Source of the DNA: Actinomycetes bacterium
Lineage (GTDB): Bacteria > Actinomycetota > Acidimicrobiia > Acidimicrobiales > Palsa-688
NCBI GenBank assembly: GCA_021819345.1
Contig: JAKARG010000093.1
Coordinates: 1 to 9,733 of the forward strand
Direction of reading: 5' to 3'
DNA length: 9,733 nt
The notes below the pieces were generated by a model, which made no database searches, was not told the DNA's origin, and saw only the letters and a program-made list of their open reading frames with translations. This document shows, piece by piece, positions 1 to 6,273 of this stretch; position 1 is the first letter of the stretch; each line of letters starts with the position of its first letter. Both the position numbers and the translations under genes were made by a program.

Positions 1-325
1 TGTAGCCGATCGAGTACAGAAAGATCAGCGAGCTGACCCCGGTGACGAACAGGCAGAAGAAGACCGACAGCGGGTCGACCTGGAGCCCGAAGCCGACCTG
101 GAGCCGGTCGACCGGCACCCAGGAGAAGATCGGCAGGCGGGCGACCTGGTCGCCGGCGGGACGGCCGAGCAGGGTCACCCACAGCCACAGCGACGCTCCG
201 AAGGAGGCGAACCCGAGGACGACGACGATCCACCCGGCGAGCGGCTCGACGAGCCGGCGGTGGCCGACGAGCAGCAGCAACGCTCCGAGGAGGGGCGCGG
301 CGAGGATCACGTAGGCGGCGTTCAC
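1..325 (-). CDS. nuoL: NADH-quinone oxidoreductase subunit L, N-terminal part (3' end beyond window)
   Basis: NuoL is the distal antiporter-like proton-pumping subunit of complex I, related to MrpA/D. Only the first 108 codons are in the window, read from a GTG at 325-323 (start MNAAYVILAAPLLGALLLL). Visible parts are the first membrane helix at about 4-20, a second hydrophobic segment at about 32-54, and a polar stretch with FSWVPVDRLQVGFGLQVDPL. The family signature VDPLSVFFCLFVTGVSSLIF starts near residue 83, followed by LYSIGY at the window edge. These match the beginning of ND5/NuoL proteins, in which the sequence continues with the M(S)xD region and further helices. The frame is open to base 1. 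AGGGGA precedes the start by 8 bases. NuoM or NuoN would be alternatives by fold, but position after nuoK and the opening residues favour NuoL. Confidence 0.95.
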   Translation of the reverse strand, partial: MNAAYVILAAPLLGALLLLVGHRRLVEPLAGWIVVVLGFASFGASLWLWVTLLGRPAGDQVARLPIFSWVPVDRLQVGFGLQVDPLSVFFCLFVTGVSSLIFLYSIGY

Positions 326-333
326 TGGGTCGG

Positions 334-339
334 TCCCCT
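334..339 (-). promoter_or_regulatory. Likely ribosome binding site of nuoL
   Basis: AGGGGA on the minus strand overlaps the nuoK TAG stop and ends 8 bases before the nuoL GTG at 325-323. It supports this start; the nuoK-nuoL spacing is 12 bases, the only non-overlapping junction after nuoE. Confidence 0.55.
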
Positions 340-643
340 AGCCCTTCAGGATGTGGGCGTCGTCGGCGGTGGCGTCGGTCCTGCGGCGGAAGATGGCGAC
401 GATGATCCCGAGGCCGACGACCACCTCGGCGGCGGCGACCACGAGCACGAAGAACACCGCGGCCTGGCCCCCGAGGTCGTCCAGGGTACGGGAGAAGGTG
501 ACGAAGGTCAGGTCGACGGCGTTCAGCATCAGCTCCACGCACATGAACATGACGAGCACGTTGCGGCGCACGAGCAGGCCGGTCCCGCCGAGCACGAACA
601 GGATCAGCGCCAGGATCAGGTACCAGTCGGGCGGGACCCTCAC
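338..643 (-). CDS. nuoK: NADH-quinone oxidoreductase subunit K (ND4L type)
   Basis: NuoK is a three-helix membrane subunit forming part of a proton path between NuoJ and NuoN, related to MrpC antiporter subunits. The 101-residue product matches the family length. Helices run at about 7-25, 29-51 and 60-85. The two buried glutamates essential in E. coli (E36 and E72) correspond to E37 in MCVELMLNAV and E73 in AAAEVVVGLGI. GLLVRRNVLVMFMCVELMLNA is typical of the second helix. The GTG start is set by GGAGGAG 5 bases upstream and overlaps the nuoJ stop. The TAG stop contributes bases to the nuoL ribosome site. Confidence 0.98.
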   Translation of the reverse strand: MRVPPDWYLILALILFVLGGTGLLVRRNVLVMFMCVELMLNAVDLTFVTFSRTLDDLGGQAAVFFVLVVAAAEVVVGLGIIVAIFRRRTDATADDAHILKG

Positions 644-1404
644 GGCTTCTCCTCCGGGTCGGCGGCCACGGGACCACCGGCGCCCACCGGCGCCGGTGGG
701 CGGTCACCGGCGGCGTCGCCGGGCGGCGTCGCGCCGTCGCGCAGCGCTGCCTGCTCCTCGCCCGACATCTCGGCAGCGACCCGGTGTCGTCCCCGGGCCA
801 GCACGACGGCGGCGACGATGGAGATGACGAGCAGTGCGGAGGTCATCTCGAAGGGGAGCAGGAAGCGGGTGTAGATCGTCTGGCCGAGGCGGCCGACGTC
901 GTCTGCGGGGCCGTTGCCGCTGTAGAGCGGCCCCGACAGCGAGTGGGCCCCCGTGCTCCAGGTCCCGAAGCCCGCGAGCACGAGGACGAGGATCAGCACC
1001 GCCAGTCCGAGGGCGAAGGCAAGGGGCCGTTGCGCGGGGTGGGGCTCCTTGGCCACCCGGTCCTTGCGGTCGACGCCGAGGAACATGATGACGAAGAGGA
1101 ACAGGATCACGATCGCGCCGGCGTAGACGATGACCTGCACCGCAGCGAGGAAGTCGGCCGACTCGTCGACGAACTCGAGGGCCACGCCGAAGAGGGTGAT
1201 GACGAGGAACAGGGCGCAGTGCACCGGGTTGCGCAGGAGGATGACCCCGAGAGCCCCGGCGAGGATCATCCCGGCCCCGACCAGGTAGACCGCCCAGTCA
1301 GCCCCGACCGCCAGGTGCTCAGCATGGGGATTGTGGGCGCCGTTGTAGGCGAGCAGCCCGAGCGTCCCCACCAGCCGGGAGACCCCGGCGCCGACGCCGC
1401 TCAA
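640..1404 (-). CDS. nuoJ: NADH-quinone oxidoreductase subunit J (ND6 type)
   Basis: NuoJ is a small membrane subunit between NuoH and the antiporter-like subunits, and it takes part in coupling redox to proton movement. The product is 254 residues from the TTG start and has about five membrane segments. Strong family marks are LRNPVHCALFLVITLFGVA at 57-75, the helix with the conserved bulge region VQVIVYAGAIVILFLFVIM at 89-107, and FLLPFEMTSALLVISIVAAV at 181-200. The N-terminal 38 residues before the first helix are hydrophilic-to-neutral, and the last 50 form a Pro/Ala/Gly-rich acidic tail. E. coli NuoJ is 184 residues, so both ends are extended. The TTG overlaps the nuoI stop (TTGA) and has AAGGGA upstream; a GTG at 1371-1369 would remove 11 residues and cannot be excluded. 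The TGA stop overlaps the nuoK GTG. Confidence 0.94.
   Translation of the reverse strand: MSGVGAGVSRLVGTLGLLAYNGAHNPHAEHLAVGADWAVYLVGAGMILAGALGVILLRNPVHCALFLVITLFGVALEFVDESADFLAAVQVIVYAGAIVILFLFVIMFLGVDRKDRVAKEPHPAQRPLAFALGLAVLILVLVLAGFGTWSTGAHSLSGPLYSGNGPADDVGRLGQTIYTRFLLPFEMTSALLVISIVAAVVLARGRHRVAAEMSGEEQAALRDGATPPGDAAGDRPPAPVGAGGPVAADPEEKP
649..655 (-). promoter_or_regulatory. Strong ribosome binding site of nuoK
   Basis: GGAGGAG on the minus strand, within the last codons of nuoJ, lies 5 bases before the GTG at 643-641. It fixes the nuoK start at that GTG, which overlaps the nuoJ stop as GTGA. Confidence 0.75.
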
Positions 1405-2123
1405 CCCTGTCCCTTGCGCGACGGGCGGGTGGCAGGGACGCCGATCCCGCGCAGGGCGTTGGCGGCGATCTCCCGCAGGGACAGGTCGGTGTCGGCCGGC
1501 ACGTCGGGCGACTCGGGGTCGGACTGGCCGGGGGCGGGCGGGCGCACCCCGTAGCCGAGCTCGCCGGACCACAGGGCCTTGCCCTCCATCGCCGCCACCC
1601 CGGCCGGCGCGGTCGCCCGGACCCACGCCGAGGTGTGCAGCTCGTCCCCCGGCTTCCAGTCCTCCCAGGGAAGCTGACGGGGGTTGCCGTCGTCGTCGAC
1701 GAGCAACTCCGCCTTGGTGTAGATCGCGTCGTTGCGATCGGTGAAGCTGAGCTCGAACAGCTTGGACTCGGTGATCGCCTCGGTGGGGCAAGCCTCCACG
1801 CACATGTCGCAGTGGATGCAGCGCAGGAAATTGATCTCGTAGACGAAGCCGTAGCGCTCCCCGGGCGAGACCGGCGACTCGGGCGGGTTGTCCGCTCCGC
1901 GCACGTAGATGCAGCGGGCGGGGCACACGCCGGCGCACAGCTCGCAGCCGATGCACTTCTCCATGCCGTCCTCGTAGCGGTTGAGGACGTGGCGGCCGTG
2001 GCGTCGCTCCGGCTTCGGGGCGCGCTCCTCGGGGTACTGGGCGGTCACCTTCGGCTTGAGTGGCAGCTTGCCGGTGACCCCGAAGCCCTTGAAGAAGTTG
2101 AGGAACCCGTCGACGCTGCTCAT
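1401..2123 (-). CDS. nuoI: NADH-quinone oxidoreductase subunit I (8Fe-8S ferredoxin type)
   Basis: NuoI holds clusters N6a and N6b, which relay electrons from NuoG to the terminal cluster N2 in NuoB near the membrane. The 240-residue product has an N-terminal amphipathic stretch (SSVDGFLNFFKGFGVTGK), then two classic 4Fe-4S motifs. These are C57-x2-C60-x2-C63-x3-C67-P and C102-x2-C105-x2-C108-x3-C112-P. The fourth Cys of each motif is expected to ligate the opposite cluster. NRYEDGMEKCIGC and VYEINFLRCIHC are typical of the family. The domain ends near residue 150. About 70 to 90 further residues, beginning with a Trp-containing stretch (LPWEDWKPGD) and becoming Pro/Ala-rich, extend beyond the E. 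coli length of about 180. The ATG start overlaps the nuoH stop as ATGA, with only weak upstream purines. The TGA stop overlaps the nuoJ TTG as TTGA. Confidence 0.97.
   Translation of the reverse strand: MSSVDGFLNFFKGFGVTGKLPLKPKVTAQYPEERAPKPERRHGRHVLNRYEDGMEKCIGCELCAGVCPARCIYVRGADNPPESPVSPGERYGFVYEINFLRCIHCDMCVEACPTEAITESKLFELSFTDRNDAIYTKAELLVDDDGNPRQLPWEDWKPGDELHTSAWVRATAPAGVAAMEGKALWSGELGYGVRPPAPGQSDPESPDVPADTDLSLREIAANALRGIGVPATRPSRKGQG
1410..1415 (-). promoter_or_regulatory. Likely ribosome binding site deciding the nuoJ TTG start
   Basis: AAGGGA on the minus strand lies 5 bases before the TTG at 1404-1402, inside the end of nuoI. It is an imperfect but usable Shine-Dalgarno match. The next in-frame candidate, GTG at 1371-1369, has a pyrimidine-rich sequence directly before it and would leave 33 bases between the nuoI stop and the nuoJ start, unlike the overlapping junctions elsewhere in the cluster. 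Confidence 0.5.
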
Positions 2124-3319
2124 GTCCGTCCCATCCCGGTGGCCGGGGCCCCCGTCAGGGCCTCCTCGGTGCGGGCGTCGAGCTCGGCCGCCCCGGAGCC
2201 GACGTCCACCGCTCGCAGCAGCACCGCGAAGGCCACGAGGCTGCCCCCGATCGCCGCCACCCCCCAGGTCCAGTGGACCCGGAAGCCGGCGACGACGAGC
2301 AGCATGGCCAGGGCGAGGGGGATCATCCGCTTCCAGCCGAGCTCCATCAGCTGGTCGTAGCGGACCCGGGGCAGGGTCGCCCGGATCCAGACGAACACGT
2401 AAAGCGCGATCAGGGTCTTCAGGGCGAACCAGAGCAGCCCGAGCCACGGGTCGGCGGCGACGCCCGGGCCGTCGGGGCCGCCGAACCAGAGGGTCACGAT
2501 GATCGCGGCGTTGGTGACCAGGTTCATGTACTCCGCGAGGTAGAAGAAGGCGAAGCCGATCGAGCTGTACTCGAGGTTGAACCCGCCGGAGATCTCCTCC
2601 TCGGCCTCGACGAGGTCGAAGGGCGCACGGGTCATCTCGGCGGTGATGGCCACGAAGAACAGGGCGAAGGGGATCACCCCGGTGCGGATCACGTTCCAGT
2701 GGTAGAGCGTCGGTCCGTGCTGGGAGAGCCAGATGGCACTCGTGTGCAGCGACCCGGTGACGAGCACGACCGTGGCAACGGTGAGGCCGATCACCGCCTC
2801 GTAGGAGACCATCTGGGCGCTCGCCCGGACCGAGCCGAGCAGCGGGTACTTCGATCCCGAGGACCACCCGGCGAGCATCACCCCGTAGACCCCGATCCCC
2901 GAGGTCATGAGCAGGAGCAGGATGCCCCATGCCGGGTCGGCGAGCTGCAGGCGGGTGGCGTGGCCGAAGATGTGGACGGTGCCACCGAGCGGCACGATCG
3001 AGAACGCCACGAACGCCGGCACCACGGCCAGGTAGGGGGCGGCCTTGTAGACCCACTTGTCCGCTCTGGCGGGCACGAAGGCTTCCTTGAAGAACAGCTT
3101 GGTCCCGTCGGCGAGCGACTGCAGCCAACCCCCCGGACCGGCCCGGTTGGGCCCGTAGCGCACGCCGAGCCAGGCCACCGCCTTGCGCTCGTACATGACC
3201 ATGAACAGCACCGAGAGCATGACCAGGGCGAAGACGACCACGACCTTCACGAGCAGGATCGCCCAGACCCCGATGGTGATCCCCCGGGCGAAGAGCGGGT
3301 CGCCGACGTAGGCGAGCAT
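2120..3319 (-). CDS. nuoH: NADH-quinone oxidoreductase subunit H (ND1 type)
   Basis: NuoH is the membrane subunit that joins the peripheral arm, lines the quinone chamber with NuoD and NuoB, and helps transmit energy to the proton channels. The 399-residue product has about eight hydrophobic segments, the first near residues 15-42. Conserved cytoplasmic loops are visible: YERKAVAWLGVRYGPNRAGP at 43-62 followed by DGTKLFFKE, then GWSSGSKYPLLGSVRASAQM at 151-170, and APFDLVEAEEEISGGFNLEY at 232-251 with its cluster of acidic residues. RVRYDQLMELGWK is near 318-330. The last 30 residues are hydrophilic and probably cytosolic. E. coli NuoH is about 325 residues; the extra length lies in loops and the C-terminus. 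The ATG is the one placed correctly behind a GGAGGAG site and shares its first base with the nuoG TGA. The TGA stop overlaps the nuoI start as ATGA. Confidence 0.98.
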   Translation of the reverse strand: MLAYVGDPLFARGITIGVWAILLVKVVVVFALVMLSVLFMVMYERKAVAWLGVRYGPNRAGPGGWLQSLADGTKLFFKEAFVPARADKWVYKAAPYLAVVPAFVAFSIVPLGGTVHIFGHATRLQLADPAWGILLLLMTSGIGVYGVMLAGWSSGSKYPLLGSVRASAQMVSYEAVIGLTVATVVLVTGSLHTSAIWLSQHGPTLYHWNVIRTGVIPFALFFVAITAEMTRAPFDLVEAEEEISGGFNLEYSSIGFAFFYLAEYMNLVTNAAIIVTLWFGGPDGPGVAADPWLGLLWFALKTLIALYVFVWIRATLPRVRYDQLMELGWKRMIPLALAMLLVVAGFRVHWTWGVAAIGGSLVAFAVLLRAVDVGSGAAELDARTEEALTGAPATGMGRT

Positions 3320-6273
3320 CACTCGTCTCCTCCGGGCTCGGCTCCTCCGACGGCGGGCGCCGGCGCGGCGGCGAGGGTCACGGTGACGACCTCCGCGCTC
3401 GCGGCGATCAGGTCGGACGCCGACCCTCCGGGAGCGCAGAACGGGACCGAGACCACCCCGGGCGGGATGCCCGGGTCGGCGACCACCGGGGCCACGAGGC
3501 GGCCGCTCCGGCTGGAGAGGGTGACCACCGCGCCCTCCGCCAGTCCCCGGGCGGCCAGCTCCGTCGGGTGCAGCGCAGCACGCACCGGCCGGGCGAGGCC
3601 GGCGAGATGGGCAGAACGCGACACCGAGGAGCCAGCATCCCACAGCGTCCTGCGGCTGACGAGGGACAGCTCGGCCTCTCCGCCGGCATGACCCTGGCCG
3701 CCCACTGCCTGCAGTCCGGCATCCGGGGCGGAGACATCCGGCCCGGCTGCGGCGGCGGCAGGAACGCCCTGGAGCATGGGCGGTGCCACGGTGAGGACCT
3801 GGTCGCTGTCGTCCGAGGAGCCGGTCGAGACCCGGTCGCCGCCCTCGCCCACCGACGCGGTCCCGAGGTCGTCGTCTCCGACCACGGCCCGAGTGCCCGG
3901 CTGATCGACGGGCGGGTCAGCCAGTGCGCCGGGGGGGACCGTGTGCAGCTCCGCCGAGGCGATCCCGGGGTCGGCCATCGGGTCGATCGGCCGGGCCGGA
4001 CGGTCGGTCGGCTCACCCCCCGGCACCGGCACGACGATGCCGTCGCGCCCGCGCGGCCCGAAGAGCACGTCGTGGCCGGCGCCGGAGTAGAGCGTCGACA
4101 GGGTGACCATCTCGTCCCAGATCTCCTCGAGCGAGGAGAAGCCGAGGTCTCCGCCGAGGCGGAGGGCCAGCTCCGCGGCCACCATCCAGTCCGGCCAGGC
4201 GACGCCCGGAGCGGTCACGAGCGACCCGAGACGGCTGAGACGACCCTCCAGGTTGGTGAAGGTCCCGCGCCGCTCTGCGTAGGTGGCCGCCGGCAACACC
4301 ACGTCGGCCTTGCGGGAGGAGGCGGTGAGGAAGGTGTCCACCGCCACCACGAAGCGCGCCCCGTCGAGCCCCTGGACCGCCGCGCGGGCGTCGGGGAAAT
4401 CCGACTCCGGGTCCGCCCCGAGCAGGACCAGGGCGCCGATCCGCCCCCTGGCAGAGGCAGAGAGGATCCCGGCGGTGTCGAGCCCTCGGGCGGCGGGCAA
4501 CTCCACCCCCCAGCGCTGCGAGAACCACTCCCGCCCCTCGGCGAGACCCACCCGGCCGGGCAGCACGCCAGGAGCGAGACCGGCATCGAGCGCGCCGTGG
4601 ACGTTGGATCGGCGCAGCCCAGAGAGCCACGAGACACCCGGGACCCCTGCGAGGCTGGCGACTGCAGCCAGGAGGTCGGCAGCGGAGCCGGCGAGCGAGG
4701 CCCGCCCGAGGAGGACCACGACCGAGGGGCTCCCCCGATGCGCCTGCCCGGTGCCCGGAGGCACCTGGGCCCGGGCCCGGGCCAGGTGGGCTCGGGCCTC
4801 GGCGATCTCGTGCGCCGGCACCCCGGCCACCTCGCCGTCGGGGTCGCTCGGCGATACGAGCGCCCGGGCCAGAGCGGCGAGCCCGCCCGGGCGGTGCCGG
4901 AGGTGCAGGGCGGCGTAGCGGGAGAGCCCGGTGTCGGTGGGGGAGGCCTCGACGATCTGCAGTCCCCGCTCCCGCACCGCCTCACGCAGGCGGAGGTAGA
5001 GGACCGGCAGCTCCTCCTTCGGGTCGGTCCCGAGGCTGAGCAGCAGGGGAGCCCCGGCCGCCTGGTCGATCGTCGCCCTGGGCAGGCCGAGGAGCACCTC
5101 GGCGGGCAGGCCGTCGCCGAGCTGGGCGTCGAGGTTGTCGGTGCCGATCACCGCCCGGCCGAGCTTCCCCCAGGCGTACGCGTCCTCGTTGGGCAGGCGG
5201 CTACCGCCGATCAGCGCCACCGAAGTGCCCCCGCCGGAGCGCACGGCCCGCCCGATGCCCTCGGCGGCAGCGTCCAGCGCCTCCGCCCAGGAGACCTCGA
5301 CCAGCTCGGTACCGCGCCTCACGAGCGGGGCGGCGAGCCGGGCCGGCGAGCCGACCGCCTGGAAGTCGAAGCGACCCTTGTCGCACAGCCATCCCCAGTT
5401 GACCGGGTCGGAGTCGATCCCGAGCTTTCGGACCAGCTCGTCGGTGCTCGACTGGACCGCCACCCGGCAGCCGACGCTGCAGGAGGTGCAGGTGCTCTCG
5501 ACCTGGTCGAGGTCCCAGGGCCGGGCCCGGAACCGGTACGGCGTGGCGGTCAGCGCCCCGACGGGGCAGATCTGGACGATGTTGCCGCTGAAGTACGAGC
5601 TGAAGGGATGGCTGTCGGCGAAGGTGATCACCTCGGTGCGGTCACCGCGCTCGCCGAAGTCGATCAAGGGGTCCCCGGCCACCTCGTCGGCGAAGCGCAC
5701 GCAACGCCCGCATTGGATGCAGCGCTCCCGGTCGAGCTCGACCAACCCGGAGATCGGCGTCGGCTTGTCCCAGTGGCGCTTCTCCTCCACGAAGCGGCTC
5801 TCCCCCGGCCCGTACGCGAGGGTCTGGTCCTGGAGCGGGCACTCCCCGCCCTTGTCGCAGACCGGGCAGTCGAGCGGGTGGTTCACGAGGAGGAGCTCGA
5901 GCACGCCGTCCTGCGCCTTCTTGGCCTTCGGGCTCGAGGTCGAGACCTTCATCCCCTCCCCGACCGGGTTGTAGCAGGCCGGCACCAGCGTCGAACCCCG
6001 GGGCCCCTCCACCTCCACCAGGCACATCCGGCACATCCCGACCGGCTTCATCCGGGGGTGGTAGCAGAAGCGGGGGACGTAGACCCCCGCCGCCTCGGCC
6101 GCCTCGATCAACAGCTGCCCCTTCGGCGCGACGACCGGCTTCCCGTCGATCTCCAGGCTCACGGTTGCGCCCTCGGCGGGCGGAGCGGGCGGGGGCGGCG
6201 AGCCGACCGCAGACTCGGTCGGGACCGGGCGCGCGAGCAGCCGCGGCGCCGCCGGCTCTCGGAGCTCAGGCAC
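3319..6273 (-). CDS. nuoG: NADH-quinone oxidoreductase subunit G (75-kDa, multi Fe-S)
   Basis: NuoG carries clusters along the electron path of the peripheral arm. Domains over 984 residues: a 2Fe-2S ferredoxin domain at about 38-110 with ligands C70, C81, C84, C100 (N1b); the His-Cys3 motif H132, C136, C139, C145 (N5); C185, C188, C191 and C236 (N4). An extra set follows, C262-x2-C265-x3-C269-x27-C297, matching the N7 site known in E. coli and Thermus. A degenerate molybdopterin-oxidoreductase domain spans about 300-750 and is not expected to bind molybdenum. A low-complexity linker lies at about 750-868 and a small C-terminal beta domain at 868-970. The protein is longer than E. coli NuoG (about 908), largely because of the linker. 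The GTG start overlaps nuoF by 8 bases, with GGAG some 9 bases upstream. An in-frame GTG at 6162-6160 would start directly at the ferredoxin domain and drop 37 Pro-rich residues, so the start is uncertain. The stop shares one base with the nuoH ATG. Confidence 0.97.
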   Translation of the reverse strand: MPELREPAAPRLLARPVPTESAVGSPPPPAPPAEGATVSLEIDGKPVVAPKGQLLIEAAEAAGVYVPRFCYHPRMKPVGMCRMCLVEVEGPRGSTLVPACYNPVGEGMKVSTSSPKAKKAQDGVLELLLVNHPLDCPVCDKGGECPLQDQTLAYGPGESRFVEEKRHWDKPTPISGLVELDRERCIQCGRCVRFADEVAGDPLIDFGERGDRTEVITFADSHPFSSYFSGNIVQICPVGALTATPYRFRARPWDLDQVESTCTSCSVGCRVAVQSSTDELVRKLGIDSDPVNWGWLCDKGRFDFQAVGSPARLAAPLVRRGTELVEVSWAEALDAAAEGIGRAVRSGGGTSVALIGGSRLPNEDAYAWGKLGRAVIGTDNLDAQLGDGLPAEVLLGLPRATIDQAAGAPLLLSLGTDPKEELPVLYLRLREAVRERGLQIVEASPTDTGLSRYAALHLRHRPGGLAALARALVSPSDPDGEVAGVPAHEIAEARAHLARARAQVPPGTGQAHRGSPSVVVLLGRASLAGSAADLLAAVASLAGVPGVSWLSGLRRSNVHGALDAGLAPGVLPGRVGLAEGREWFSQRWGVELPAARGLDTAGILSASARGRIGALVLLGADPESDFPDARAAVQGLDGARFVVAVDTFLTASSRKADVVLPAATYAERRGTFTNLEGRLSRLGSLVTAPGVAWPDWMVAAELALRLGGDLGFSSLEEIWDEMVTLSTLYSGAGHDVLFGPRGRDGIVVPVPGGEPTDRPARPIDPMADPGIASAELHTVPPGALADPPVDQPGTRAVVGDDDLGTASVGEGGDRVSTGSSDDSDQVLTVAPPMLQGVPAAAAAGPDVSAPDAGLQAVGGQGHAGGEAELSLVSRRTLWDAGSSVSRSAHLAGLARPVRAALHPTELAARGLAEGAVVTLSSRSGRLVAPVVADPGIPPGVVSVPFCAPGGSASDLIAASAEVVTVTLAAAPAPAVGGAEPGGDE
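3327..3333 (-). promoter_or_regulatory. Strong ribosome binding site of nuoH
   Basis: GGAGGAG on the minus strand lies in the last codons of nuoG, 7 bases before the nuoH ATG at 3319-3317. A GTG codon sits immediately before that ATG in the same frame but would leave only 4 bases of spacing, so the ATG is preferred. The site shows that nuoH can recruit ribosomes itself as well as through coupling to nuoG. Confidence 0.75.

Noticed and set aside
1405..1956. Upstream in-frame extension of nuoJ into nuoI
   Set aside because: The frame is open by chance but its translation is Arg/Ala-rich noise opposite a well-supported nuoI; NuoJ-like sequence begins only after the nuoI stop.
3320..3643. Upstream in-frame extension of nuoH into nuoG
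   Set aside because: The extra 108 codons are Arg/Gly-rich shadow of nuoG; the ATG behind GGAGGAG gives a normal NuoH N-terminus.
2273..3691. Long plus-strand open frame opposite nuoH and the end of nuoG
   Set aside because: His/Glu/Gly/Asp-rich shadow of a membrane-protein gene; no start context or domain.
4762..4788. Inverted repeat CACCTGG / CCAGGTG with a GC-rich 13-base centre
   Set aside because: It lies inside nuoG and encodes HLARARAQV in preferred codons, so alternating Ala and Arg codons explain it. It has no T tract and no sign of a terminator role.
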